A DNA stretch of 64,000 bases from Streptomyces olindensis (GCA_000696115.1 JJOH01000092.1:248001-312000), one strand, 5' to 3'. Counted from the first letter of the stretch, positions 20,443 through 30,393 are shown. Program-made: numbers and translations. Notes: generated from the letters alone by a model not told the origin.

Positions 20443-21432
20443 CTATCCCCGGCCCCGGGAGCGAGCCGCCCGGGCGATCGTGACCACCGCCTTCTCCAAG
20501 GCGTACTCGGGGTCGTCGCCGCCGCCCTTCACGCCCGCGTCCGCCTCGGCCACCGCCCGCAGGGCCTCGGCCACCCCGTCCGGCGTCCAGCCCCGCATCT
20601 GCTGCCGCACCCGGTCGATCTTCCACGGCGGCATGCCCAGCTCCCGCGCCAGGTCCGCCGGCCGGCCCCCGCGCGCCGACGACAGCTTCCCGATCGCGCG
20701 CACGCCCTGCGCCAGCGCGCTCGTGATCATCACCGGTGCCACGCCGGTCGCCAGCGACCAGCGCAGGGCCTCCAGCGCCTCCGCCGCCCGGCCCTCGACC
20801 GCCCGGTCGGCGACCGTGAAGCTCGACGCCTCGGCCCGCCCGGTGTAGTACCGCCCGACGACCGCCTCGTCGATCGTGCCCTCGACGTCCGCGACCAGCT
20901 GGGAGACCGCCGAGGCCAGCTCCCGCAGATCGCTCCCGATCGCGTCGACGAGCGCCTGGCACGCCTCCGGTGTGGCCGACCTGCCCGTCCCCCGGAACTC
21001 GCTCCGCACGAACGCCAGCCGGTCCGCCGGCTTCGTCATCTTCGGGCAGGCCACCTCGCGCGCCCCCGCCTTGCGCGCGGCGTCGAGCAGCCCCTTGCCC
21101 TTCGCCCCGCCGGCGTGCAGCAGCACGAGGGTGATCTCCTCGGCGGGCGCCCCCAGGTACGCCTTCACGTCCTTGACGGTGTCGGCCGACAGGTCCTGCG
21201 CGTTGCGCACCACCACGACCTTGCGCTCCGCGAAGAGCGACGGACTCGTCAGCTCGGCGAGCGTGCCGGGCTGCAACTGGTCCGGGGTCAGGTCCCGCAC
21301 GTCCGTGTCGGCGTCGGAGGCCTTCGCGGCGGCCACCACCTCCTGCACGGCACGGTCCAGCAGCAGGTCCTCCTGGCCCACGGCGAGCGTCACCGGGGCG
21401 AGAGGGTCGTCATTCGCAGTCTTCCTGGCCAT
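20443..21432 (-). CDS. holA: DNA polymerase III subunit delta
   Basis: Encodes 329 aa from the ATG at 21432, the normal actinobacterial length; the frame is open to 21576. Family features: PVTLAVGQEDLLLDRAVQEV at the N-terminus, SLFAERKVVVVRNAQDLS, HAGGAKGKGLLDAARKAG, and the C-terminal collar region with FTVADRAVEGRAAEALEALR and GMPPWKIDRVRQQMRGW. Delta opens the sliding clamp within the clamp loader. The gene sits where holA is usually found in Streptomyces, between rpsT and comEC. Confidence 0.95.
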   Translation of the reverse strand: MARKTANDDPLAPVTLAVGQEDLLLDRAVQEVVAAAKASDADTDVRDLTPDQLQPGTLAELTSPSLFAERKVVVVRNAQDLSADTVKDVKAYLGAPAEEITLVLLHAGGAKGKGLLDAARKAGAREVACPKMTKPADRLAFVRSEFRGTGRSATPEACQALVDAIGSDLRELASAVSQLVADVEGTIDEAVVGRYYTGRAEASSFTVADRAVEGRAAEALEALRWSLATGVAPVMITSALAQGVRAIGKLSSARGGRPADLARELGMPPWKIDRVRQQMRGWTPDGVAEALRAVAEADAGVKGGGDDPEYALEKAVVTIARAARSRGRG

Positions 21433-21479
21433 CGCGCCAAGCATCCCACGCGGCACTGACAACGGGCTGCGCCGAGACC

Positions 21480-21734
21480 TTACGGCTCCTCCCGCCAGCC
21501 CTCCCACTCGCCCGCGAACCGGTCCAGCTCGCCGGGGTCCAGCCGCTCTTCCTCGTCCCTCAGGACGACCAGCCACTGCGCGTCCTCGGCATCGTCCTCG
21601 CCGGCCAGCGCGTCCCGCACCAACCGCGGCTCCTCGACGACTCCGAAACGCTCCCCGAGCGCCTGCACCACCTCTTCCGCGGCATCCCGGTCGGGCAGCA
21701 CCAGCACATGTCGCACATCACTCACGCCGGACAT
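21480..21734 (-). CDS. small acidic hypothetical protein
   Basis: Encodes about 84 aa (ATG at 21734; a GTG at 21725 is an alternative). It starts DVRHVLVLPDRDAAEEVVQA and ends ELDRFAGEWEGWREEP, with a strongly acidic centre (ALAGEDDAEDAQW). The opening reads like a small alpha/beta domain of the kind found beside YceI/holA in Streptomyces. No function is recognised. It lies 47 bp upstream of holA on the same strand and 29 bp downstream of the YceI gene. Confidence 0.75.
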   Translation of the reverse strand: MSGVSDVRHVLVLPDRDAAEEVVQALGERFGVVEEPRLVRDALAGEDDAEDAQWLVVLRDEEERLDPGELDRFAGEWEGWREEP

Positions 21735-21763
21735 TGTCCGACACCGCCTCGCGGCCCGGCCGC

Positions 21764-22645
21764 TCAGCCCTTGCGGACCACCTGCACGTCGAGGTCGACG
21801 CGGATGCTCGGCCCGACCACCGCGATGCCCCGCGCCAGCATCGTCTGCCAGCTCACGGTGAAGTCGTCCCGGTGCAGCTCGGTCGTGGCCCGGCAGGCCG
21901 CCCGCACCTCGCCCTCCATGCCGTTGCCCAGCCCCAGGTACTCGGTGTCCAGCGTGACGGTCCGCGTCACGCCGTGCAGCGACAACGCCCCCGTCACGGC
22001 CCATCGGTTCCCGCCCTTGTGCACGAACCGCTCGCTGTAGAACTCCAGGGTCGGGAACCGCTCGACGTCCAGGAAGTCCGCCGACCGCAGATGGTCGTCG
22101 CGCATCCTCATGTTCGTGTCGATGGACGCCGCGTCGATCACCACGTGCATCGCGGACCGCTCGACCGGGTCGGCGATCCGTATGACCCCCGCGAAGGACG
22201 TGAACCGCCCGTGGATCCGGGCCAGTCCGATGTGCCGCGCCGTGAAGCCGATCGAGGAGTGCGCCGGCTCGATCTCCCAGTCGCCCGGCGCGGGCAGCTC
22301 CGGCGGCCGGGCCAGCTGCAGCGTCACGTCCCCGAGCGACGCCAGCGCGTTCTCGCCGACCTGCGTGGTCGCCAGATACGGCGTGTAGCCCTCCGCCGAC
22401 ACCGCGAGCCGGTACTCCCCCGCGGGCACCGTCGTCATGAACGACCCGTACGGGTCCGCTCCCCCACTGACCACCGGACGCCCCATGGCGTCGGTGACCG
22501 CGAACTCCGCGTGCCGGACCGGCTCGTTGACCGGGTCCAGCACCCGGCAGGCCAGCACCCCGGCGTTCGGCGGCGTCGGCACCGCCGCCAGGGGACTCGT
22601 CCGTTGCACCCGGTTGGTGCGGCTTCCCAGCCAGCGGCCGATCAT
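21764..22645 (-). CDS. YceI-family lipid-binding protein with N-terminal carboxypeptidase-regulatory-like domain
   Basis: Encodes 293 aa from the ATG at 22645 (GGGGAG upstream); the frame is open to 22783. Residues about 25-105 form an Ig-like regulatory fold (LACRVLDPVNEPVRHAEFAV, then VPAGEYRLAVSAEGYTPY). Residues about 118-293 are a YceI lipocalin-like barrel (WEIEPAHSSIGFTARHIG, RSADFLDVERFPTLEFYS, VTGALSLHGVTRTV). YceI proteins bind long isoprenoid or fatty chains. No signal peptide is evident, so it may act in the cytoplasm or on the membrane face. Confidence 0.9.
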   Translation of the reverse strand: MIGRWLGSRTNRVQRTSPLAAVPTPPNAGVLACRVLDPVNEPVRHAEFAVTDAMGRPVVSGGADPYGSFMTTVPAGEYRLAVSAEGYTPYLATTQVGENALASLGDVTLQLARPPELPAPGDWEIEPAHSSIGFTARHIGLARIHGRFTSFAGVIRIADPVERSAMHVVIDAASIDTNMRMRDDHLRSADFLDVERFPTLEFYSERFVHKGGNRWAVTGALSLHGVTRTVTLDTEYLGLGNGMEGEVRAACRATTELHRDDFTVSWQTMLARGIAVVGPSIRVDLDVQVVRKG

Positions 22646-22819
22646 CCCCGACTCCCCTGCGTGACGTGAAATCGCCTGTTGATCACTGTTGATCACCTGT
22701 TGCCGAAGACGCATTCGACCACCAGTGAGGCTTTCGAGGCAAGACGAGACCACATCACGGGAATCCAGCACATGTGCTGGCACTACGCACGAGTAGCCCC
22801 GTGTGGACCGAATTGATCC

Positions 22820-23650
22820 CTAGTCGGTCCGGCGCAGTGTCGGCACCCTGACGAGTGCGATGCCGAACCGCTCCCGGTAGGCCGCGAGCACCTCCTCGTC
22901 CGTCCCCAGCTCCCGCTCCTCCCGCGCCCCCTCGGCCGATGTCACCGTGAGCCTGCGCCCGCTGAGCGTGGTCCTCCCTCCGTCCTCCGTGACCCGCGAG
23001 CAGACCAGCGACCGCGTGAAGTGCGACACCGGCGACGTGCTGTGCCACCACGCCCCGATGACGAAGTCACCGAGCACCCGCGGCCGCACCTCCAGGCGGT
23101 ACCGCGGCCTGCCGTCACGGATCACGTCCAGGTCCGCCGCCTCGACCGTGTCGTGCCCACCGCGCACCCCGGCCGCGTCCGGCCCCGCCTCCACGATCCG
23201 GAACGTGCCGCCGGGGTCCTCCTGCTCCCCCCGGTCCCCGAACGCCAGCGGCAGGTGGCTGTGCGCCCCGAATCCGACGTCGGCCAGCCAGTCGCCCCCG
23301 TCCACCGTCCGCACCCGCAGCGCGAGATGGTCGTACGGGTTCCCCAGCCGCTCCCCGTCCCCGTACACCCGCGCCGCGAGCAGCGTCACGTCGTACCCCA
23401 GCGCGGTCAGCAACGCCGCGAAGGCGCCGTTGAGTTCGTAGCAGAACCCGCCCCGCCGCGCGTCGACCACCTTCTCCAGCAGCCGCTCCTCCTCCAGCAC
23501 GATCTCCTCGCCGAGATGGATGGACAGGTTCTCGAACGGCACGGTCCGCAGATGGCACAGGTGCAGCTCGCGCAGCACGTCGACGGTGGGCCACGCCGGG
23601 TGCTCGACTCCCAGTCGGCGGAGATAGGCATCGACCTGTGCTGAGTTCAT
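22820..23650 (-). CDS. nat: arylamine N-acetyltransferase
   Basis: Encodes 276 aa. The catalytic triad is visible: Cys70 in RRGGFCYELNGAF, His108 in PYDHLALRV and Asp124 in WLADVGFG. The enzyme transfers acetyl from acetyl-CoA to arylamines, hydrazines or related amines by a ping-pong mechanism. It could bear on the anthranilate-type chemistry encoded farther right, but no direct link is visible. It lies four bases downstream of the truncated comEC. Confidence 0.95.
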   Translation of the reverse strand: MNSAQVDAYLRRLGVEHPAWPTVDVLRELHLCHLRTVPFENLSIHLGEEIVLEEERLLEKVVDARRGGFCYELNGAFAALLTALGYDVTLLAARVYGDGERLGNPYDHLALRVRTVDGGDWLADVGFGAHSHLPLAFGDRGEQEDPGGTFRIVEAGPDAAGVRGGHDTVEAADLDVIRDGRPRYRLEVRPRVLGDFVIGAWWHSTSPVSHFTRSLVCSRVTEDGGRTTLSGRRLTVTSAEGAREERELGTDEEVLAAYRERFGIALVRVPTLRRTD

Positions 23651-23654
23651 GTCC

Positions 23655-25990
23655 TCAGTCTCGCGCCACGCTCAGCTCCCCGCCCCCTCCTACGACCGCC
23701 AGTGCGCCGTCCCGGTCCGTCCGCAGCACCGTCGCGCCCCCGGCACGCAGCGCCGCGACCGTGCCGGGCGCCGGGTGTCCGTACAGGTTGTTCTCACCGC
23801 AGGAGATGAGCGCGAGCCGCGGGGCCGCCCGGCGTACGAGGCCCGGGTCCTGGTAGGCCGAGCCGTGGTGGGCGACCTTCAGCACGTCCACGCTCCCCAG
23901 CGCCTCGGCCGCCGGTGACCTGGCCAGCGCCCGCTGGGCCGGGGGTTCGAGATCCCCGAGGAGCAGCAGGCGCAGCCCGCCCGACCGGACCAGCATGGCG
24001 ACACTGGCGTCGTTCGGCCCCTCCGGCGCCGGGTGGGCCGGGAGCATCCCCGGGGGTGCGTCCGGGGGCGGGCTCGGGGGCGGCCACACCACCTGCCAGG
24101 ACAACGGCCCCGTACGCCGCTGCTCCCCCGCCGCCGCCCGCGTCACGGGCACCCGCCGGGCAGCCGCCGCCCGCCGGACGAACGCGGCCTGTTCGGCGGG
24201 CTCTTCGAAGCCGGTCGTCTCGATCGCGCCCACCGCCCGTCCCCGCAGCACGCCGGGCAGGCCCGCCACGTGATCGGCGTGGAAGTGGGTGAGCACGACC
24301 AGCGGGATCCTGGTGACGCCCAGGGAGCGCAGGCAGTGGTCAACGCGTTCCGGGTCGGGTCCCGCGTCCACCACCACGCCCGCGCCCCCGCCCGCCGCGA
24401 GCACCAGGGCGTCGCCCTGCCCCACGTCGCACATCACCAGCCGCCAGCCCGGCGGCGGCCAGCCGGTGACCACCCTGGTCAGCGGCGGCGGCTGCACCAC
24501 CACCAGCACCAGCAGCAGGGCGCACGCCCCGCACCACCAGGGATGCCGGAGCAGCCGCCGTCCGACGAACAGCACGAGCAGGATCACGGCGGCGAGCAGC
24601 GCCGCGCCCGCCCAGCCGCCCGGCCAGTCCACCCCTCCGCCCGGCAGCGCGGCCCCGGTCCGGGCGACCTCCGCGATCCACTCGGCGGGCCACTGCGCAC
24701 ACCACGCCAGGGCCTTGGCGGCCGGCATCCCCACCGGTGCCGCGGCCAGAGCCGCGAAGCCCAGCACGGTGGCCGGCGCGATCGCGAACTCCACGAGCAG
24801 ATTGCACGGCACCGCCACCAGGCTCACCCGCGCCGACAGCACGGCCACGACGGGCGCGCACAGGGCCTGCGCGGCGGCAGCGGCGGCCAGTGCCTCGGCG
24901 AGCCGGGGCGGCACCCCGCGGCGCCGCAGCCCGGCGCTCCAGCGCGGCGCGAGGGTGAGCAGCGCGCCGGTGGCCACGACGGACAGCAGGAAGCCGTAAC
25001 TCCGCGCCAGCCACGGGTCGTACAGCACCAGCAGCAGGACCGCCGTCGCCAGTGCCGGGATCAGGGATCTCCGGCGGCCGGTCGCGAGGGCGAGCAGCGC
25101 GACGGCCCCGCAGGCCGCGGCCCGCAGCACGCTCGGATCCGGTCGGCACACCACGACGAACCCGAGGGAGAGCACGCCCCCGAGCACGGCGGTCCCCCGC
25201 AGGGAGATGCCGAGGCGAGGGGCGAGCCCGCGCCGCTCCGCCTGCTGTGCCAGGCCAGGCGGCCCGAGCAGCAGCGCCAGAAGGATCGTGAAGTTGGCTC
25301 CGCTCACTGCGAGTGTGTGCGTGAGGTCGGTCTCCTTGAAGGCCTCCTCCAGGTCCGGGGTGATGCGCGAGGTGTCGCCCACGACCAGCCCCGGCAGCAG
25401 CGCCCTGGCGTCCTCCGACAGGTCGTCGGTCGCCTCCCGCAGCCCGGCGCGCAGCCGTCCGGCGAGCCGCTGAGCCGCCGAGGGCTCTCCCACCACCCGC
25501 GGTGCGGCCGCGCCCCGCACCCGCAGCACGGCCGCGACCCGGTCACCGCCCGTCATCACGGGCGCCAGCCGCGCACCGACCCGCAACCGCGTCGACGGCA
25601 GCAGCCCGAGCCACGCCGACCGCACCGACCGCCCACCGGCCTCCCGGCCCGGCGCGGACGAGCCCACGTCGACGATCATCAGCACGGGCGTCCGCGTCAC
25701 CGTCGTCGCGCCACCCGTCTCGTAGACGCGCCGCACCTCGGCGTCGATCAGCACGGCGGTCGGAGCGACATGGTCGCCCCGGACCCTGGGCCGGGTGAGC
25801 CGGGGGTCGGAGGTGAGTTCGACCTCGGCGGTCACCCTCGCGTACTCCCGCGCCAGGCCGGGCACGGGCCCCCGGCGCAGATCCGCCCCGTGCAGCCCGG
25901 CCGAGGCGGCGGCCGCGGCGACGCACAGCAGCACCGCGGCCGCCGACGCCCGCGGCCAGGACGCCGGCCCGCCGCGCCGACCGTGCCGGG
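23655..25990 (-). pseudogene. comEC: comEC, 5'-truncated DNA-uptake channel/MBL protein
   Basis: About 780 codons remain. Part of a DUF4131-like head (VPGLAREYARVTAEVELTSD) is followed by the ComEC/Rec2 membrane domain with DLTHTLAVSGANFTILLALL and many hydrophobic spans. The C-terminal metallo-beta-lactamase domain has VVLTHFHADHVAGLPG, LLLLGDLEPPA and KVAHHGSAYQD. Homology stops near 25990, before any credible start codon or first membrane helix. Beyond that point the DNA belongs to an ABC ATPase gene in another frame. A GTG at 25934 could still start a shortened product. ComEC is the transmembrane DNA-uptake channel; in Streptomyces its role is unproven. Truncation by rearrangement is inferred. 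Confidence 0.8.
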
Positions 25991-26929
25991 CGGCGGCTGG
26001 GTGGCGCAGGCGTCGGTGACCCGGTCGCAGCGGGCGGCGAAGGCGCAGCCGTCGGGGAGGTCGCCGAGTTCGGGCGGCATGCCGGGGATCGGGGTGAAGG
26101 CGCGGTCGGGGAGGGCCTGGAGCAGGCCGCGGCCGTAGGGGTGGCGGGGGCCGGGGTCGCCGAAGAAGGCCGTGGCGTCGGCGAGTTCGACGATCCGGCC
26201 CGCGTACATGACCGCGATCCGGTCGGCGATGCGTGCGGCGGCGGCCAGGTCGTGGGTGATCATCAGCAGGGCCCGCCCGCCGGGGTGCGCCGTGCTCGGT
26301 TCGTCGACGTGCCGCCGGAGTTCGTCGACCGTACGGTCCACCAGGTCGCGGTCGAGTCCGGTCGTCGGCTCGTCGGCGAGCAGCAGGGGTGCGTCGCCGA
26401 CCAGGGCGAGGGCGGTGGCCGCGCGCTGGGCGAGGCCTCCGGACAGCTCGTGGGGGTGGCGGTCGAGGTGGTCCGCGGGGAACGCGGCCCGTGCGGCGGC
26501 GGCCTCGGCGGCGGTGCGCAGGGCGGCGCGTGACCGGGTCGCCGTCAGCGCGGCGACGGTCTCCTCCAGTTGGGAGCGGACGGTGCGCACGGGCGTGAGG
26601 TGGGCGGCGGGGCTCTGCGGCACGAGTCCGACGAGCCGACCCCGCACGGTGCGGGCGAGGGTCCGCTCGTCGGCGGCGAGCAGGTCCAGGTCGCCGAGCA
26701 GGGCCGAGCCGGCGGTCTGCGCGTTGCCGGGGAGCAGCCCGAGCAGGGCGGAGGCCAGCACGGACTTGCCGCAGCCGCTCTCCCCGATCAGCGCCAGGCA
26801 CTCCCCGGCCGCCACGTCGAACCGGGCACCGGTGACGGCTGCGACCCGCCGCCCGCCGGGCATGAGGAAGCGCACGGACAGGCCGCGCACGGACAGCACG
26901 GGGGGCAGGTGATCCATGCCGGCGCTCAC
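25832..26929 (-). CDS. peptide/nickel ABC transporter ATP-binding protein (OppD/DppD type), aberrant C-terminus
   Basis: The GTG at 26929 overlaps the permease stop (GTGA). Walker A LIGESGCGKSVLASAL, signature HELSGGLAQRAATALAL, Walker B PLLLADEPTTGLD and the H-loop ITHDLAAAA are intact. The OppD C-terminal block starts normally (GCAFAARCDRVTDACATQPP). It then runs for about 50 codons into comEC sequence in the wrong frame before a stop at 25832. The usual tail and the following OppF/DppF gene are missing. The ATPase core may still fold, but the transporter is incomplete in this window. Confidence 0.85.
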   Translation of the reverse strand: MSAGMDHLPPVLSVRGLSVRFLMPGGRRVAAVTGARFDVAAGECLALIGESGCGKSVLASALLGLLPGNAQTAGSALLGDLDLLAADERTLARTVRGRLVGLVPQSPAAHLTPVRTVRSQLEETVAALTATRSRAALRTAAEAAAARAAFPADHLDRHPHELSGGLAQRAATALALVGDAPLLLADEPTTGLDRDLVDRTVDELRRHVDEPSTAHPGGRALLMITHDLAAAARIADRIAVMYAGRIVELADATAFFGDPGPRHPYGRGLLQALPDRAFTPIPGMPPELGDLPDGCAFAARCDRVTDACATQPPPGTVGAAGRRPGRGRRRPRCCCASPRPPPRPGCTGRICAGGPCPAWRGSTRG

Positions 26930-27825
26930 AGCATCAGCTCCGATCGGTGACGGGGGTTGATCCGCTCCCGCCAGGCACCGGCGAGACCGGCGAGGGCGAG
27001 GGTCGGGACGATGAGGAACAGCCCCGGGAAGAGGGTCGGCCACCACTGGCCGGCGAGCAGCGAGCCGCGGGCGCTCTGGACCAGAGTGCCGAGGCTCGCG
27101 GTGTGTGTCGGCAGCCCGAGACCGAGGAAGGACAACGCCGACTCGTGCCACATGGCGTGCGGCACCATCAGGACGGCCGCGAGGGCCGCCTGGGGAAGCA
27201 CGGCGGGCAGCAGGTGCCGTACGGCCACCCGCCACCGGGACGCCCCGCCGGACACGGCGGCGTCGACGTAGGGCCGCGACCGCAGCGACAGCACCTCGGC
27301 GCGGACGATCCGCGCGGTGGACAGCCAGTGGGTGAGCGCCACGGAGATCACCACGGGCCACACCCCGGGCCGGAACATGGCGACGATGAAGATGCCGAGC
27401 AGCAGGTGCGGCACGGACGAGAACGTGTCGACCACCCGCATCAGTGCCCGGTCGGCCCAGCCTCCCAGGGCGCCGGCCGCCGCGCCCACGGCCGTGCCGA
27501 CCACGGTCGCCGCCAGCGCCGCCGCCACCCCGACGAGCAGCGAGACGCGCAGTCCGTAGACACAGCGCAGCAGCAGGTCGCGGCCGACGTCGTCGGTGCC
27601 GAAGGGATGTGCCCAGGAGGGCGGTTCCAGCTTGGCCGCGAGGTCGACGGCCTGCTGGTCGAGCTGGACCAGCGGTGGTACGAGCAGCACGGCCAGCACG
27701 GTCGCGGCCACCAGCGCGGCGGAGGTGCGCACGCGCAGGGCGCGGGTGGAGCGGCGCCTCGGCCCGTGCGACCGCCACGCGCTCTCGGCCGGGGCGCCGG
27801 CGGGCGCCGGTGCGTCACATGTCAC
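26926..27825 (-). CDS. peptide/nickel ABC transporter permease (DppC/NikC type)
   Basis: Encodes 299 aa from a GTG overlapping the preceding permease stop by 11 bp. Six membrane spans are evident. The conserved block AHPFGTDDVGRDLLLR precedes the first core span. The EAA-type cytoplasmic loop YVDAAVSGGASRWRVAVRHLLP contacts the ATPase. ESALSFLGLGLP is the typical C-subunit motif. It forms the inner-membrane pore with the next permease. Confidence 0.93.
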   Translation of the reverse strand: MTCDAPAPAGAPAESAWRSHGPRRRSTRALRVRTSAALVAATVLAVLLVPPLVQLDQQAVDLAAKLEPPSWAHPFGTDDVGRDLLLRCVYGLRVSLLVGVAAALAATVVGTAVGAAAGALGGWADRALMRVVDTFSSVPHLLLGIFIVAMFRPGVWPVVISVALTHWLSTARIVRAEVLSLRSRPYVDAAVSGGASRWRVAVRHLLPAVLPQAALAAVLMVPHAMWHESALSFLGLGLPTHTASLGTLVQSARGSLLAGQWWPTLFPGLFLIVPTLALAGLAGAWRERINPRHRSELML

Positions 27826-28807
27826 TGAGCTTCACCCTCGGGTCGAACAGTCCGTAGAGCAGGTCGGCGAGCAGGTTGCCGGCGAGGACGGCGGCGGTGG
27901 CCAGCGTCGTCAGGGCGGCGAGCAGCGGGAAGTCGACGGCGGTGGCCGCCTCGACGGTGGCCGCGGCGATGCCCGGCCAGCTGAAGACGCTCTCCACCAG
28001 CAGCGCCCCCGTGATGAGTTCGGGCACGCGGGAGCCGATGAGCGTGAGCACCGGCAGCAGTCCGGAGCGCAGGGCGTGCCCCAGCAGGACGGTGCGTTCG
28101 CTCAGACCGCGCGCACGGGCCCCGCGGACGGGGTCCTCGGCGAGGGCGTCGCCCACGCCTTGGCGGACGTACAGCGTGAACCACGGCAGCTGGGAGACCG
28201 CCAGGACCCCGGCGGGCAGCACGAGGTGGCTGGTGACCTGCCCGAACGTGACGTGTTCGCTGCCGGTGTCGGTGAGGCCGCCGGCCGGCAGGACGTCCCA
28301 CTGGAGGGCGAACAGCCAGACGGCGAGCAGCGCGATCCAGAAGACCGGGGCCGCCTCCAGGGTGTAGGCGAGGGAGGTGACGGCCCGGTCGACGGCCGAG
28401 CCGGGGCGGCGGGCGGCGAGCACGCCGAGCAGCGTGCCCAGCAGCACGGCGACGGCGAAGGCGACCGCGCACAGCAGCGCGGACCACACGAGCCGTTCGC
28501 CGATCACCTGCGCGACCGGCTGCCGCAGCACGCTGGAGTGGCCGAGGTCGCCGGTGAGCGCGGAGGTCAGCCAGTCCCACCAGCGGACGGCGAACGGCCG
28601 GTCCACGCCGAGGTTCTCGCGCAGCCGGTCCAGGGTCTCCTGGTCGGCGCCGAGCGCGGCGGTGCCGGCGTAGGCCTTGACGGGGTCGAAGGGGGAGGCG
28701 GCGGCGATGGCGAACACGCCGAAGGTGACGACGAGCAGGACGGGCACGGCGAACAGGGCCCGCCGCCCCGCCAGCCGTGCCATCGCTCCCCAGGGCGGGC
28801 GGGTCAC
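27815..28807 (-). CDS. peptide/nickel ABC transporter permease (DppB/NikB type)
   Basis: Encodes 330 aa from the GTG at 28807 that overlaps the lipoprotein stop (GTGA); an open frame continues to 28837. B-subunit features: a long first periplasmic loop with LRENLGVDRPFAVRWWDW and LTGDLGHS, the DPVRGARARGLSERTVLLGH coupling loop, and late spans with ALLVESVFSWPGIA. Six spans. It is cotranscribed with the binding protein and DppC-type permease. Confidence 0.93.
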   Translation of the reverse strand: MTRPPWGAMARLAGRRALFAVPVLLVVTFGVFAIAAASPFDPVKAYAGTAALGADQETLDRLRENLGVDRPFAVRWWDWLTSALTGDLGHSSVLRQPVAQVIGERLVWSALLCAVAFAVAVLLGTLLGVLAARRPGSAVDRAVTSLAYTLEAAPVFWIALLAVWLFALQWDVLPAGGLTDTGSEHVTFGQVTSHLVLPAGVLAVSQLPWFTLYVRQGVGDALAEDPVRGARARGLSERTVLLGHALRSGLLPVLTLIGSRVPELITGALLVESVFSWPGIAAATVEAATAVDFPLLAALTTLATAAVLAGNLLADLLYGLFDPRVKLSDM

Positions 28808-30393
28808 TTCTTGAGCTGCCAGTCCTCGATGTTCCACCAGGGGCCGCTGGCGAAGCCGTGCTCGTGCGGCTCCAGCTGGGTGGTCAGGCCGTCCCAGCGG
28901 TCGGCCAGCACGTAGAGGTGGTCGATGTGGGTGAGGAAGGTGTAGCCGGGGTTCTTCACCAGGGCGCGCTGCACCGTGTCGTAGGCGGCCTTGCGGGCGG
29001 CCGTGTCCTGGCTGCGGCGGCCCTCGTCGAGGGCGCGGTCGACGGCCGGGTCGGCGTAGCGGGCCATGTTGTTGAAGCCGTCGCCGGCGAGGGAGGAGTG
29101 CAGCAGGGTGTAGAGGCCGAAGTCGGGGTCGCCGGTGCTGCCGAAGCCGGCGAGGACGGCGGTGTCCTTCATGCGCGGCTCGATGACCTCCCAGGTGGCG
29201 CTCTCCACCTTCACCTCGATGCCGGCCTTCTTGACGTCGGAGGCGTAGGCGAGGGCGTGGTCCTGGCGGACCTTGTCACCGGAGGGGTAGAGGAGGCTGA
29301 AGGAGGCGCGCTGTCCGTCCTTGGCGCGGATGCCGTCCTTGCCGGGCTTCCAGCCGGCCTCGTCCAGGATCCTGCCGGCCTCGGCGAGGTCCTTGCCGCG
29401 TTCGATGCCCCTCGTGAAGGCCGGGTCGTCGACGGGCAGCGGCCCGTAGGCCGGGCGGCCCGCGCCGTCGAGGATCTTGTCGACCATGGCTTCGCGGTCC
29501 ACGGCGGCGTCCAGTGCCCGGCGGACGGCGCGGTCGCCGGTGACCTGGTGCGCGGTGGGGAGGGTGACGGCCCGGAAGTCGTAGGACCGGGCCTCGTGGG
29601 TGCGCTTGGCGTCGTCGCGCCGGAACGTGGCGGCGAGGTTGGGCGGCAGGACCGCGCCGTCGAGGTCGCCGGAGCGCAGCCGGGTCGCGCGGACGTCGTC
29701 GTCGGCGATGACCGCCATGGTGAAGGCCTTCACCTTCGGCTCGCCGCCCCAGTACCGGGGGTTGGCCTTGAAGGTGAGCTTCTCGCCCTTGCTCCAGCCG
29801 CTGAGGACGTACGGCCCGGTGCCGACCGGCTTGGTGTTGAAGGAGCCGGTGTTGGGGTCCTGCTCGGCCGCGACGTGCTCGGGGACGATGGGCAGGACCG
29901 TGCGGGCGGCGAAGGGGGCGTAGGGGTACTTGAGGGTGAAGACGACCTTGTCGTCGCCGCTCGCCCGGACCTCCTTCACGGCGTCCAGCTCGCTCTTGAA
30001 GGTGTTGTTGGTCTTCGGGTCGAGCACGGTCCGGTACGTGTAGACGACGTCGGCGGCCGTGAGGGGCTCGCCGTCGCTGAACTCGACGCCGTCGCGCAGG
30101 GTGTAGGTGTACGTGCGGCCGCCGTCGGTGATCTCGGGCAGCGCGGCCGCCAGCGCCGGCTTCAGCTTCAGGTCGGCCTCGCGGGCGAGCAGCCCGTCGA
30201 AGATCTTGGAGTTGCCGTCCTTGCCGTAGCCGAGCAGCGGGCTGAGGGTGTCGGGCTCGGAGGCCACCCCGATCACCACGGAGGCGGCGGACTTGGCGTC
30301 GCCCGACCCGCCGCTGCCGGGAGCGGAGCAGGCGGTGACCGCCGCGGCCAGCGCCGCCGTGGCGGCGGCCCCTCGTATCCGACGGGTCGACAT
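28804..30393 (-). CDS. ABC transporter substrate-binding lipoprotein (peptide/nickel, SBP_bac_5)
   Basis: Encodes 529 aa with a lipoprotein signal: basic MSTRRIRG, hydrophobic stretch, then lipobox VTAC (Cys22). The SBP_bac_5 family (cluster C) is shown by LPEITDGGRTYTYTLRDGV, FSDGEPLTAADVVYTYRTV and VGTGPYVLSGWSKGEKLTF. It would capture oligopeptide, nickel-chelate or a similar ligand outside the membrane; the ligand is not deducible. It is first in the four-gene operon, and an AT-rich stretch at 30420-30460 probably contains the promoter. Confidence 0.93.
   Translation of the reverse strand: MSTRRIRGAAATAALAAAVTACSAPGSGGSGDAKSAASVVIGVASEPDTLSPLLGYGKDGNSKIFDGLLAREADLKLKPALAAALPEITDGGRTYTYTLRDGVEFSDGEPLTAADVVYTYRTVLDPKTNNTFKSELDAVKEVRASGDDKVVFTLKYPYAPFAARTVLPIVPEHVAAEQDPNTGSFNTKPVGTGPYVLSGWSKGEKLTFKANPRYWGGEPKVKAFTMAVIADDDVRATRLRSGDLDGAVLPPNLAATFRRDDAKRTHEARSYDFRAVTLPTAHQVTGDRAVRRALDAAVDREAMVDKILDGAGRPAYGPLPVDDPAFTRGIERGKDLAEAGRILDEAGWKPGKDGIRAKDGQRASFSLLYPSGDKVRQDHALAYASDVKKAGIEVKVESATWEVIEPRMKDTAVLAGFGSTGDPDFGLYTLLHSSLAGDGFNNMARYADPAVDRALDEGRRSQDTAARKAAYDTVQRALVKNPGYTFLTHIDHLYVLADRWDGLTTQLEPHEHGFASGPWWNIEDWQLKK

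Noticed and set aside
26930..30393. Complete nickel/peptide transporter
   Set aside because: The second ATPase gene is missing and the first has an aberrant end, so a full system cannot be claimed.
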